Assembly: GCF_963676735.1 (NCBI RefSeq)
Contig: NZ_OY781464.1
Location: 281,001 to 345,000 of the forward strand
Length of the DNA stretch: 64,000 nucleotides
Source of the DNA: an uncultured Draconibacterium sp.
Lineage (GTDB): Bacteria > Bacteroidota > Bacteroidia > Bacteroidales > Prolixibacteraceae
Direction of reading: 5' to 3'
Shown: piece by piece, positions 7,797-16,902 of the stretch
Position numbering within the stretch: the first letter of the stretch is position 1
Layout of the letters: each line of letters starts with the position of its first letter
Program-made: the position numbers and the translations under genes
Notes under the pieces: model-generated
What the model was told of the DNA's origin: nothing
The model's database searches: none
The model's input: only the letters and a program-made list of their open reading frames with translations

Positions 7797-10162
7797 TAGC
7801 CCAGATTTAAAATATCCATAATCAAACCTTCATTCTCTTTCTCCAAATTCAAAATCTCAGCGCTTACTTCCTCCAAACTTCGTAATGGTTTGTGTTGGTA
7901 GAAATACTTGTTAAAACTGATTTCGTAACCAATTTTGGTTTTATCCAAGTCAATCCATGCTTCATCAACATGTGGTTTCACTTCCTGTAAAAAGTAATCG
8001 TAAATATTCTGTTTTAGCGGAACATTTTCGTAATCACGCAGGTCGGTTTCGGTTTCGTAATTAATGTATTCGCTGGGTTTTCCTGTTGGGTAATAACCGT
8101 AATCGGGTAATTGTTCTGCGGTGCAATCCAGGTGATACAAAAGCTCATCCAACTTTTCAGTTTTCAGCTTTTGAACTTTCTTAATTACTTTTTCGGCTGT
8201 TTCATCGTACCAGCTAACTGCGTTGAGAATAGCATTCTTTTCGGTTGCCGAGAGTTTTATTTTTTGCCCTTCGACTCCGCTCTGGACACGTAGTTCGGCT
8301 TCTACTTTTTCTTTAAAAACATTAAAGTTGTTGTACTCTTCTGTGCCAATTTTATCTAAAAGCAATACAGCAACATCAAAAATATCCTTCTGCTTTTTCC
8401 AAAGTGATGGAGAAACCAATGTTTTTCGTTTTTTGGCATTCAGGTCAATTTCATTGTCTTCGCACCAGTTCCGAATTTCTTTTTCAAGGTCTTTCAAGTT
8501 GGTGTAAACCTTATCGCCGTAGGCTTCAAATGCCCATTGCATGGGCTCCTTCAAGGTTTTATCGTAACGCAGTTCTGCAATCCGTTCTTCTGTAAATTGT
8601 GCTTTTAATCGTTTGGGGCGCTCAATAGTCACTTTGTAATAACCAAAGTCGCTGTTATCAAAAACCTGCGAAGCTAAATCTTCATCGTTTTGCCGTTCAA
8701 TGATCTTAAAGTTTTTGTACGCCTCCTGAATTTCCTGAATGTGTTCTGGTTTAAACTCACAGTTTTTAGCACCCAGGTTTTTACGCAGTTTGGCATAGCG
8801 TTGTCCTGCATCAATCAACTGCACTTTCCCTTTTCGGTGTGCTGGTTTATTATTGCTAAGCAACCATACATAAGTGGTAATGCCTGTATTGTAAAACAGG
8901 TTGTTGGGCATTTGAATAATAGCCGACAATAAGTCATTTTCAATAATGTAACGCCTGATGTTGCTTTCGCCACTTCCTGCATCTCCCGTAAAAAGGCTCG
9001 AACCATTATGCACCGAAGCAATGCGCGAACCATGCGGACTTTGCTTCAACGATTTCATTTTCGAAACCATTTCCATCATAAACAACAACTGTCCATCCGA
9101 TGAACGTGGAGTTGCATCGGCATCAGCTTCGTTGCCCCAGTAATCTTTTAACCGCACAACAAATCGCGGATCAATTAGATCTTTTCCATCCTTAATGTAT
9201 TTCAGTTCCGAGTTCCACGATTTACCATAAGGTGGGTTCGAAAGCATAAAATCGAAATAGGTTCCAGCAAATTGGTCGGTTGAAAGCGTTGAGCCATTTT
9301 TTATGTTGCCAGGGTCGTTGCCCTTAATCATCATATCCGACTTACAAATGGCATAAGTTTCATCGTTTATTTCTTTACCATACAGATATACATCCCCCAT
9401 GGCTTTTATCTCACCCTCTTCATCCTTTATAAAATTCTGCGCTTCGGTGAGCATTCCTCCAGAACCGCACGCAGGATCGTAAATAGTTATAACAGGTGGC
9501 AGGTTATCTTTTATCGGGTCGAAAACAATGTGTGTCATCAAATCGATTACCTCGCGAGGCGTAAAGTGCTCTCCTGCTTCTTCGTTGTTTTCTTCGTTAA
9601 ATCGTCTGATCAGTTCTTCAAAAACATACCCCATTCCAAGATTGGTCAACGGAGGAAGTTTTCTACCATCAGAATCTTCTTTTACAAATGGAGTCAGGTT
9701 AATGTCTGGTGAAGTAAATTTCTCCAGCACATCCAACAACACATCCTTATCGGCCATGTGTTTTACCTGCGCAGGCAAATTGAACTTATTTACAATTTCA
9801 CGAACATTTTCGCTAAATCCATTCAGGTACTCCTGAAAGTTTACCTGTAATAATTGGCGATTGTTACTTGCTGTATCTTTCAGGCGTTGTAATGTCCATT
9901 TGCTGGTGTTGTAGAAAACATATTTCGAAGCCGATTGTAAAGCCGTTTCGTCCAACTCGGTAAACTCCATTTCTTCGCGCTGGAACTTTACCTCATCCAT
10001 TACTTCTTTTTTGGTTTCTTCCAAAAGCACATCGAGCCTGCGTAATACCACCATGGGTAATATTACATCTCGGTATTTCCCCCTCACATAAACGTCGCGC
10101 AAACAATCGTCTGCAATCGACCAGATAAACGAAACCAGTTTGTTGTGTACTGCTGTATCCAT
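7796..10162 (-). CDS. hsdM: type I N6-adenine DNA methyltransferase HsdM
   Basis: A 788-residue methylase. It has an HsdM N-terminal helical domain (about 1-165), SAM-binding motif I DPACGSGG (229-236), catalytic NPPY (309-312), and a roughly 250-residue C-terminal extension rich in charged helices. It methylates adenine in the site chosen by HsdS. It is the first gene of a minus-strand operon (hsdM, hsdS, PD-(D/E)XK protein, NERD helicase, hypothetical, RecQ-like helicase). No hsdR of the usual roughly 1000-residue kind lies anywhere in the window, so this is either a modification-only pair or a variant restriction system using the downstream genes. Confidence 0.95.
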   Translation of the reverse strand: MDTAVHNKLVSFIWSIADDCLRDVYVRGKYRDVILPMVVLRRLDVLLEETKKEVMDEVKFQREEMEFTELDETALQSASKYVFYNTSKWTLQRLKDTASNNRQLLQVNFQEYLNGFSENVREIVNKFNLPAQVKHMADKDVLLDVLEKFTSPDINLTPFVKEDSDGRKLPPLTNLGMGYVFEELIRRFNEENNEEAGEHFTPREVIDLMTHIVFDPIKDNLPPVITIYDPACGSGGMLTEAQNFIKDEEGEIKAMGDVYLYGKEINDETYAICKSDMMIKGNDPGNIKNGSTLSTDQFAGTYFDFMLSNPPYGKSWNSELKYIKDGKDLIDPRFVVRLKDYWGNEADADATPRSSDGQLLFMMEMVSKMKSLKQSPHGSRIASVHNGSSLFTGDAGSGESNIRRYIIENDLLSAIIQMPNNLFYNTGITTYVWLLSNNKPAHRKGKVQLIDAGQRYAKLRKNLGAKNCEFKPEHIQEIQEAYKNFKIIERQNDEDLASQVFDNSDFGYYKVTIERPKRLKAQFTEERIAELRYDKTLKEPMQWAFEAYGDKVYTNLKDLEKEIRNWCEDNEIDLNAKKRKTLVSPSLWKKQKDIFDVAVLLLDKIGTEEYNNFNVFKEKVEAELRVQSGVEGQKIKLSATEKNAILNAVSWYDETAEKVIKKVQKLKTEKLDELLYHLDCTAEQLPDYGYYPTGKPSEYINYETETDLRDYENVPLKQNIYDYFLQEVKPHVDEAWIDLDKTKIGYEISFNKYFYQHKPLRSLEEVSAEILNLEKENEGLIMDILNLG

Positions 10163-10417
10163 GAATTAATTAAAATCTTTATTTTTTTTATTGCCGAAAC
10201 TGAATGCAATATCAAGGAATTGGTATGCTTGTAAGTTGCCACAGTTCAGGTTTTTATTAAACGTCCTAAATATTACCCCCAGACTACTGGCAAAAACAAA
10301 AGCAACTAAATAAAATTGCTTTATGGGAGTAATGCTGCTCCCAAAGCTAATTATTATTGTTCATTAATGATGTTGTGATGAAGATTTTTTTGAACCAGAG
10401 TTAAATTCTCTCAACCA

Positions 10418-10432
10418 CGACACGTCTTGTCG
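10418..10432. promoter_or_regulatory. candidate operator, 5-bp inverted repeat
   Basis: CGACA-CGTCT-TGTCG, a perfect 5-bp inverted repeat around a 5-base centre, lies 11 bases before the -7 box of the AAA ATPase gene, where a repressor would block polymerase. The WYL-domain regulator encoded two genes into the same operon is the natural candidate ligand. This is inference from position and symmetry only. Confidence 0.35.
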
Positions 10433-10443
10433 CACCTCGTCGG

Positions 10444-10451
10444 TAATTTTG
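10444..10451 (+). promoter_or_regulatory. Bacteroidota -7 box for AAA ATPase gene
   Basis: TAATTTTG fits the TAnnTTTG consensus exactly. Transcription would begin near 10458, 11 bases before the ATG at 10469, which favours that ATG over the upstream TTG at 10427. A TTG at 10427-10429 is the only -33-like element and its spacing is short. Confidence 0.4.
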
Positions 10452-10468
10452 CAAAAAATGATTTCAAC

Positions 10469-12133
10469 ATGGAGCAAAATATCAAGCTAAATATTCTTAA
10501 AAGTATAGGTGAAGTTTTCGAACAATCGAAAGAATGTAAACTTACAAGTTCTCATTTCGAAAAACTGGCAAATGAACTAACCTTGTTGTCTGAATATTTT
10601 AATACATCCCAAAATCAATCCTTTTTTATTGCCATGGTTTTTGCTCTCAACTACAAAGGAGACACCGTTGATTTAAATGATTTGATTGAATATTTTGATT
10701 GCAACCCGATGAAATTATTAGAATTCAGCGATGATTTTGAAGAATTGAATTCAAGGGGCATTTTTGAAAAGCAAAAATCAAGACACCGAATGAAACTGGC
10801 AGGAACCAATGACCAATTCATTATTAATGAACAGATTTCAAAAGCGATACTTCAAAACAAACCAATGCCCGAACTTCAAAAAGATAAACACAACGACATA
10901 ATTGACTTATTGGAGAAACTATTTCGTATTGGAGAAACAAGAGAAGAAAATGAGTTTCCGACAATTGTAATGTTCCTAAAAATTGAAAGGTTACTCTCAG
11001 AAAATCAGCACTTTGTCTTGATTGAGAAAATTCAGCAAAACAATTACGAGGTTGAAGACAGCTACCTTTACTTTTATTTAATCTGGAAAACTTTGTCGGG
11101 CAATAAAACTATTGATGTCAGCAGAGCATTGGAAAAGTTTTATGACAATCCCTCTGAACGTTTAAATTATATGCAAAAAATAGTGTCGGGCAACCATGCA
11201 CTAATTAAAGCTGATTTAATTGAAACAGAGGACGCCAGTTTTTTTAATGACATCGAAATAAAACTTACCGATAAATCATATCGCTTTTTAAATGAGTGTA
11301 ATTTAAAACTATTCACTGCAAGGAAATGGGATAATGTTATCCATCCGTCTGAAATACCAGCCCGAAAACTCATTTTCAATGATGTTGAAAAGCAACAGCT
11401 ATTGATGTTACAAAACCTTCTGGATGAAGATAATCTTTTGTCCGTTCAGAATAGATTATCAGGGAAAGGGTTACCACAAGGCGTAACGGTGCTGCTATAC
11501 GGTGAACCTGGAACTGGAAAAACAGAAACTGTGAAACAACTGGCAAAAGAAACCGACCGTCAAATTATGAAAGTGGAAATCAGCAAATCAAAGTCCATGT
11601 GGTTTGGCCAGAGTGAAAAATTGATTAAACGCATTTTTACCGATTATAAAACATTTGCAAAAGAATGCCCCCAAGCCCCCATTCTCCTTTTCAACGAAGC
11701 CGATGCTATCATTTCAAAAAGGCGAGATATAGGAAGTTCAAATGTAGCTCAAACTGAGAACGCAATACAAAATATCATACTGGAAGAACTGGAGAATTTT
11801 GAAGGGATATTAATTGCGACAACTAACCTTGCCAATAACCTTGACTCGGCTTTTGAAAGGAGGTTTTTGTTTAAAATCAAATTTCGAAAACCTGACGATA
11901 GCATAAAAGCCCAGATATGGAAATCGAAACTGCCACAATTATCCTTATCAGAATGTTCTTTACTGGCAGGGGATTTTAATTTTTCTGGTGGTCAAATCGA
12001 AAACATTCTCAGAAAAAGTGAGATTCACGAAATTATTCACGGTGTTACTATTACTTTTAAGCAGATAATTGACTTCTGCAAAGAAGAGACATTGAATAAC
12101 AAGAGAGTACAAATTGGTTTCAGCAAACAATAG
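10469..12133 (+). CDS. AAA-family ATPase
   Basis: A 554-residue protein with a roughly 300-residue N-terminal helical region of unknown role and a C-terminal AAA module. Walker A is GEPGTGKT (about 345-352) and the Walker B region is LLFNEAD, with N in place of the usual D before the catalytic E. An arginine-finger-like FERRF and a sensor-2-like GGQIENI follow. It resembles stand-alone ATP-binding proteins of Bacteroidota that act as remodelling ATPases; the substrate is unknown. The WYL regulator gene follows after 5 bases, so the two are co-transcribed. The start follows the promoter position. Confidence 0.85.
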   Translation: MEQNIKLNILKSIGEVFEQSKECKLTSSHFEKLANELTLLSEYFNTSQNQSFFIAMVFALNYKGDTVDLNDLIEYFDCNPMKLLEFSDDFEELNSRGIFEKQKSRHRMKLAGTNDQFIINEQISKAILQNKPMPELQKDKHNDIIDLLEKLFRIGETREENEFPTIVMFLKIERLLSENQHFVLIEKIQQNNYEVEDSYLYFYLIWKTLSGNKTIDVSRALEKFYDNPSERLNYMQKIVSGNHALIKADLIETEDASFFNDIEIKLTDKSYRFLNECNLKLFTARKWDNVIHPSEIPARKLIFNDVEKQQLLMLQNLLDEDNLLSVQNRLSGKGLPQGVTVLLYGEPGTGKTETVKQLAKETDRQIMKVEISKSKSMWFGQSEKLIKRIFTDYKTFAKECPQAPILLFNEADAIISKRRDIGSSNVAQTENAIQNIILEELENFEGILIATTNLANNLDSAFERRFLFKIKFRKPDDSIKAQIWKSKLPQLSLSECSLLAGDFNFSGGQIENILRKSEIHEIIHGVTITFKQIIDFCKEETLNNKRVQIGFSKQ

Positions 12134-12138
12134 GAACT

Positions 12139-13038
12139 ATGTCAAAACGAGAATCCATTTCACGATATAACCTGATTATAAAAAAACTGCGAAAGCATGC
12201 TGCAAGTTTCAAGGAGATTTCGGAATACCTCGAATTTGAATCGGAGTTGCAAGAATATAATTTTATTATATCAAAACGAACATTTCAGCGCGATTTGGAC
12301 GACATTCGTTCGCTTTACAATATTGATATTCAGTATGATTATTCACGAAAAGTATATCATATTGAATTTGACCAGCAACCTGAAATAAATGAAAGGATAT
12401 TAGAAGCTTACGATACATTTAATGCTCTTAATATCACGGATAGATTGTCCGATCACATTCATTTTGAAAAAAGAAGACCTCAGGGAACTGAAAATCTATA
12501 CGGATTGCTTCATGCGGTGAAGAATCGTGTCCAGATAAAATTCACCTATCAAAAATATTGGGAAGAGAAATTAACTCAACGTATTGTTGAACCCTATGTT
12601 TTAAAAGAGTTTCGAAATCGCTGGTACGTTTTAGCTCGTGATGTAAAAGACCAGCATATTAAAAGCTTTGCTTTAGACCGTTTAACAAATTTGGAGATAT
12701 CGAAAGCGCGGTTCCAGTTTCCTCGTGATTTTAACACAAACGAACATTTTAAGTATTGTTTTGGGATTATAGGTCCAAACGACCATCAACCACAAGAGGT
12801 CATCTTATCCTTTACACCATTTCAAGGGAAGTACATAAAATCTCTGCCTTTACATGAATCTCAGCAGATATTAGTAGACAACGAAGAAGAATTACGAATT
12901 AAACTCAAACTGTTTATCACCCACGATTTCTTTATGGAGCTATTATCGTATGGTGAGAATATGAAAGTTATTCAACCTGAAAGTTTAATTGATGACCTAA
13001 AAGCATCATTGATAAAAGTGCTAAAACAATATGACTAA
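12139..13038 (+). CDS. WYL-domain transcriptional regulator
   Basis: A 299-residue protein with an N-terminal winged-helix region (about 1-75, with FQRDLDDIRSLYNI typical of the recognition part), a central WYL domain containing EPYVLKEFRNRWYVLARD (about 153-170) and FALDRLTNLEI, and a C-terminal WCX-like segment. WYL regulators commonly sit beside defence systems and sense nucleic-acid or nucleotide ligands (family knowledge). It is transcribed with the AAA ATPase gene, 5 bases away, and may autoregulate through the inverted repeat at 10418-10432 (inference). Confidence 0.88.
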   Translation: MSKRESISRYNLIIKKLRKHAASFKEISEYLEFESELQEYNFIISKRTFQRDLDDIRSLYNIDIQYDYSRKVYHIEFDQQPEINERILEAYDTFNALNITDRLSDHIHFEKRRPQGTENLYGLLHAVKNRVQIKFTYQKYWEEKLTQRIVEPYVLKEFRNRWYVLARDVKDQHIKSFALDRLTNLEISKARFQFPRDFNTNEHFKYCFGIIGPNDHQPQEVILSFTPFQGKYIKSLPLHESQQILVDNEEELRIKLKLFITHDFFMELLSYGENMKVIQPESLIDDLKASLIKVLKQYD

Positions 13039-13095
13039 TATTTGTTCATCCCGCTCGAGCAAAACTTTTATTAAAATTAAACTATATACTTAACA

Positions 13096-13581
13096 ATGGA
13101 TTTTGTAGCAATAGATTTTGAAACAGCTATCAATCACAACGCATGTGCGGTTGGAATTGTGACCATTAAAAATGGGAAGATTGTTGACGAGTACCACTCT
13201 TTGATAAAACCACCAAATAATAAATATAGTTGGTACACGATACAAGTACATGGCATAACCCCCCAGGATACGACCAATGCACCTTCTTTTGCCGAGGTTT
13301 ATCCAGAAATAAAAAGACGCTTGCAGAACAAAACGATTGTAGCTCATAATATTGGGTTCGATCGCAGTGTACTTGTCAAGTCGATGGAATTATACGGGCT
13401 CAACTATGAGGAACTGAATATTACCGACCGATGGAAATGTACAATGCAAATGTGTAAGGCAAGTGATAGATATCCGTCAGGAAAACTCAATGAATGTTGT
13501 GCCGTAGATGGTATACCACTTAATCATCATGAAGCGCTATTTGATGCAAGGGCTTGTGCCGAAATTTATATGAGATTTTAG
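13096..13581 (+). CDS. DnaQ-like 3'-5' exonuclease (DEDDh)
   Basis: A 161-residue single-domain exonuclease of the DNA polymerase III epsilon type. All metal-binding positions are visible: D7 and E9 in DFET, HN at 84-85 with D89 in the ExoII block, and H145 with D150 in ExoIII, giving the DEDDh class. It has no BRCT, GIY-YIG or polymerase extension, so it is a free exonuclease on DNA or RNA. It follows the WYL gene by 57 bases and may be read through from it. A defence or repair role is suggested by location only. Confidence 0.88.
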   Translation: MDFVAIDFETAINHNACAVGIVTIKNGKIVDEYHSLIKPPNNKYSWYTIQVHGITPQDTTNAPSFAEVYPEIKRRLQNKTIVAHNIGFDRSVLVKSMELYGLNYEELNITDRWKCTMQMCKASDRYPSGKLNECCAVDGIPLNHHEALFDARACAEIYMRF

Positions 13582-13665
13582 GTACTTCCAATTGTGATGA
13601 TGGAATTGCAAAAAAGCTGGGTAATGTGAAAAGATATATGCACTTCAAATAATAGAGAGAACAGT

Positions 13666-14178
13666 ATGACACCAAAACAAATCGAAAGAATCTATACAAA
13701 AATCAAGAAAATACGTGCAGCATTAGCAGCCGAAAAAAGAAAATTTGGGTGTTATGATGATAGCCGAGGTATGCGCTATATCCCTCTGCAGCTTTTTGTA
13801 AAAATTGAGGATTACAAAGGCGGACTTGTTTATCTCAGGTGGTTTAAAAAGAACTTCCCAGATGATATCGGTTTTCCAGATTTTTTATTTGAATGGACTT
13901 TAATTTTGTTTAAAAATGGGAAACTAAAAGATGCAGAACAAAAGGCAATTGAAACCTACTTTTCAAACTCCTATTTATTCGACAAATTTTTCGGTAGAGA
14001 AATTATTCCCATTGAAAAATATGAATATTCAAATGTCTCGACTACCGAGTTTATGCAGTACTTCACTTATTCTTCGGAACAGGTTGAATTCGCTGATTTT
14101 TCGGCATGGTTAATGGAGTATGAAAACTCGGAACGATTTCAGATGAAAAAAGAGAAATTCATAGAAATAAATAAATGA
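13666..14178 (+). CDS. hypothetical protein
   Basis: A 170-residue protein with no family I can name. The N-terminus is basic and helical (KQIERIYTKIKKIRAAL). The middle (about 55-105, with YLRWFKKNFPDD, FLFEWTLILFKNGKLKDAEQKAIETY) looks like one or two TPR-type helical hairpins. No signal peptide, membrane segment or catalytic motif is visible. It lies 84 bases after the exonuclease gene on the same strand. Confidence 0.7.
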   Translation: MTPKQIERIYTKIKKIRAALAAEKRKFGCYDDSRGMRYIPLQLFVKIEDYKGGLVYLRWFKKNFPDDIGFPDFLFEWTLILFKNGKLKDAEQKAIETYFSNSYLFDKFFGREIIPIEKYEYSNVSTTEFMQYFTYSSEQVEFADFSAWLMEYENSERFQMKKEKFIEINK

Positions 14179-14255
14179 CTATTACATGAAGAAGATACTG
14201 AAGTGCGCGGGTATTTGCTGAGTCAGTTAAGGCAATTAGAGAATCCAAATGAGAT

Positions 14256-14552
14256 CTAAAAATCTGGATTGTTATCCCATTTAGTTCCTCGCCAATTGGT
14301 TATAACACCTTTGGTTTTGCATTTTACACAGACCCAATAAATTTCAGTTTCATCCTCAACTAAAGTTGGCACAATCAAGCCTTCACATCCCTTTTCAATA
14401 CATCTGATGGTTGGTTCAGCATCGTAATCACCTGTACTTGCATCGTCAATTAATAGTGCAAGAAAGTTGCCAAGTTCTCTTGCCTCTTTGGGAATGTCGG
14501 TTGGGATGTTGCCTTCTTCATCAAGGTAATGTTGAAAATTGGTGATGTACAT
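14256..14552 (-). CDS. small zinc-ribbon-like hypothetical protein
   Basis: A 98-residue acidic protein whose C-terminal half carries two cysteine pairs, C-x4-C (RCIEKGC) and C-x2-C (CVKC), separated by about 19 residues, followed by NWRGTKWDNN. This fits a small zinc ribbon. No partner or function can be deduced. A perfect TAnnTTTG box upstream on the minus strand (14576-14583) supports it being expressed alone. Confidence 0.72.
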   Translation of the reverse strand: MYITNFQHYLDEEGNIPTDIPKEARELGNFLALLIDDASTGDYDAEPTIRCIEKGCEGLIVPTLVEDETEIYWVCVKCKTKGVITNWRGTKWDNNPDF

Positions 14553-14575
14553 TGATTAAAATATTAGTTGAATTG

Positions 14576-14583
14576 CAAATTTA
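14576..14583 (-). promoter_or_regulatory. -7 box for the zinc-ribbon protein gene
   Basis: Read on the minus strand this is TAAATTTG, a perfect TAnnTTTG match, 23 bases before the ATG at 14552. No good -33 element is seen at the expected distance. Confidence 0.35.
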
Positions 14584-15052
14584 TATTTTTAAAATTTGAT
14601 TTATCACCTACCAAAACTGCTAATCGAGACAAAGAATGTATTATTGTCAATCCAGACAAAATTAAACCCAAAAGTTCCTGTTGAAATGAATTTTATTGTT
14701 GGACACATTTGGGGAGTCACAGATTCAATCAAAAAGAGAAATGAGTAAATCCTCACCTGAGTCTGAATGTGCTCTTAAAACTCACCCCAGCAATCCTGGC
14801 TATCCACACATTGAAATAAAAAGTATATAGTCGTACCTACTGTTTATTAAAGAACTTTTGCTAATTCAACAAATGCTTTTTACATTTATGCCAACCATAA
14901 GAGCAAACCGCATTAGAGCTGTCATACAGCAGTTTATCAATCGATGAATTCATGTGATAATTCTTGCAAGAAGCGAAGTATTGGAATGTATATCTAGATT
15001 TGTTTCACAGATAGCATACATTTTCAGCAAAAATGGTTTAGAAAAAACATAA

Positions 15053-15085
15053 TTTAGGAACCAATTATATTGTAATTTAATTTTG
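15053..15085 (+). promoter_or_regulatory. promoter of the Zorya operon
   Basis: TAATTTTG at 15078-15085 matches the TAnnTTTG -7 box, with a TTTA (imperfect TTTG) at 15053-15056, 21 bases upstream. Initiation near 15092 would give a leader of about 20 bases before the zorA ATG. Confidence 0.45.
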
Positions 15086-15111
15086 ACTAACCCAATCTAT
15101 AGAAACATCAA

Positions 15112-16902
15112 ATGAAATTTTTAGACAGACTGTTCCCGTTCTTAGACAAAGAGATATTCGTTGAAAATATGCTCACGGCATATTGGGTGATTGCACTAGT
15201 CGCAATCTTCTTAATTGCATTTTTTTATCTTATATGGAAGTTGTTTTTAATTAGAAGAAGTCTCAATAGCAATAGAATCAAGACTCATAAGAAAATGAAA
15301 AGAATATGGACAGCGTACCAATCTTCATTTTACAAATATGGAGAATTTATAAAAACAACTGAGTTTGCTGAGAATTATTTTAATGAACAAAACATACTGC
15401 TAGCCTCATTAAATCTTAGATTGATTAACAACATCTCAAATATACTTATCGGACTTGGTATCTTAGGAACATTTGTTGGCTTAACCTATGGAATTGCAGA
15501 TTCCAACTTCGAAACAACAGAAGCCATTAAGGAAAGCATCAATAATTTGTTATCAGGAATGGGGACTGCATTTGTTTCTTCCATATGGGGAATGTTTCTG
15601 TCTTTGGTGTTTACCATAGTTTTTAAGCTGTGGCAATCAAACATGACTAAACAAATTCAAGATTTGTGCCTGGATTTAGACATCGAAAACAAAATAGAAC
15701 AACAAAAATATGAAGAGTATAAACAGCAAAAACAACGTGATATCATCAATGGATTATTTAATGATTACTTAGTTGCCGATACAGATGAAGGAAAACAATT
15801 ACCCAAGAATGTATTTAGGCAGCTTCTTGAAGAATCTGTTAAGCAGACGACCTCGCTGCAATCATTCTCCGATGATTTAGGAACAAGCATTGAGCTGGCT
15901 ATGGAGAAACTGGTTGAAGACAATAGTCAACAGATAAGCCAGCTAATAGAGGAAAAACTTGTGCCTGTTCTGGAAGACCTGAAAGCAATAAAACAGGATT
16001 CTGGTACGAAAGTTATTGAAAATGCAGTGCAGCGATTAGCTGATTCAATGAAGGCTATGATGGATGACTTTAAAAACACAATAACAGGTGATACTAAACA
16101 AGAGATGGAAGGACTTGCAGAAAGACTTACTATCGTTTCGGAGTCTCTTGTTGGTATTCCTAACACCATGACTGACATAACGCTGCAAGTTTCAGAAGTA
16201 ATTGATGCCTTAAAAGAAACGGTCGTAAAAAATATTGAACAGTCAAGAAATGAGGCAACTGAAATAAATAAACGAAATCAGGAAACATTTACGGCAGCAA
16301 CAACAGAATACAAATCTACAGTTGAAGATATTCAAGACCATATGGAGTTATTGTTGTCAACTCAAAAAGACAATATCAAACAAGTCTCTGAAATAAACGA
16401 TGAAATAAAAACAACACTTAGAGAAAACAGCCAGGTAAATCAGCAATTTGAAATGATGATTCAGAAATCAAAAATTGTTGTTCAGCTGATTGATGATATT
16501 TCAAATAAGTTTGAAAGGAACTCAAATGTTTTAGACGAATCTTCTTCTAACCTAAAGTCAAGTATATCCAGCTTCAGAGATAGTATAAGTAACTATGTTG
16601 ATAGAAATAATCAGCTACTTAGCTACCAACAAGAAGTAAGTGAAAAAACAAAAAACGTTTCAGAATTATATTCACAACGTTTTGAGACTATTGAAAAAGG
16701 ATTGACTGGAATTTTCGAACAAATACAAACAGGACTAAAGGACTATCAAAAAACTACAGGAGAGAATTTAAATCAATATCTAAAACAATTTTCAACAATA
16801 TTAACTGCTGCTCATCAGGGTTTGGAAAACAATGTCTCTGGGTTAAATGATATTACGGAAGAATTAACAGATCAAATTGATAAACTGAATAGAAGAAGAT
16901 GA
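15112..16902 (+). CDS. zorA: Zorya anti-phage system ZorA (MotA/ExbB-like stator)
   Basis: A 596-residue inner-membrane protein. Membrane segments lie at about 22-47, 107-128 (LGILGTFVGLTYGI) and 150-174 (GMGTAFVSSIWGMFLSL), the MotA/TolQ/ExbB channel signature. They are followed by some 400 residues of cytoplasmic coiled coil, the tail typical of ZorA. With ZorB it forms a proton-driven motor that senses phage entry and signals through the tail (known for Zorya). The ATGA overlap with zorB shows translational coupling. The tail looks somewhat shorter than in E. coli ZorA as I recall it. Confidence 0.93.
   Translation: MKFLDRLFPFLDKEIFVENMLTAYWVIALVAIFLIAFFYLIWKLFLIRRSLNSNRIKTHKKMKRIWTAYQSSFYKYGEFIKTTEFAENYFNEQNILLASLNLRLINNISNILIGLGILGTFVGLTYGIADSNFETTEAIKESINNLLSGMGTAFVSSIWGMFLSLVFTIVFKLWQSNMTKQIQDLCLDLDIENKIEQQKYEEYKQQKQRDIINGLFNDYLVADTDEGKQLPKNVFRQLLEESVKQTTSLQSFSDDLGTSIELAMEKLVEDNSQQISQLIEEKLVPVLEDLKAIKQDSGTKVIENAVQRLADSMKAMMDDFKNTITGDTKQEMEGLAERLTIVSESLVGIPNTMTDITLQVSEVIDALKETVVKNIEQSRNEATEINKRNQETFTAATTEYKSTVEDIQDHMELLLSTQKDNIKQVSEINDEIKTTLRENSQVNQQFEMMIQKSKIVVQLIDDISNKFERNSNVLDESSSNLKSSISSFRDSISNYVDRNNQLLSYQQEVSEKTKNVSELYSQRFETIEKGLTGIFEQIQTGLKDYQKTTGENLNQYLKQFSTILTAAHQGLENNVSGLNDITEELTDQIDKLNRRR

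Larger units (their letters stand above)
10163..10468. other. divergent intergenic control region
   Basis: An A/T-rich spacer of 306 bases between hsdM (minus) and the AAA ATPase gene (plus). It holds a short inverted repeat GGGAG-(8)-CTCCC at 10325-10342, a 20-base stretch at 10341-10360 that recurs with one mismatch at 35027-35046, the CGACA/TGTCG inverted repeat at 10418-10432 and a plus-strand -7 box at 10444-10451. No gene is seen in it. A TTG-initiated extension of the AAA gene from 10427 is possible but is not preferred. Confidence 0.55.
14553..15111. other. gene-free region upstream of Zorya operon
   Basis: A 559-base A/T-rich stretch between the minus-strand zinc-ribbon gene and zorA, with no convincing reading frame on either strand. 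It contains two close copies of an AATC-(C/G)-AGACAAA motif around 14622-14659 and divergent -7 boxes at its two ends. It may hold remnants of older inserted DNA, but I could not match it to anything. Confidence 0.5.

Noticed and set aside
14622..14659. Two AATC-x-AGACAAA copies as the start of a CRISPR or phage att array
   Set aside because: There are only two short imperfect copies, with no further repeats, no cas genes and no integrase in the window.
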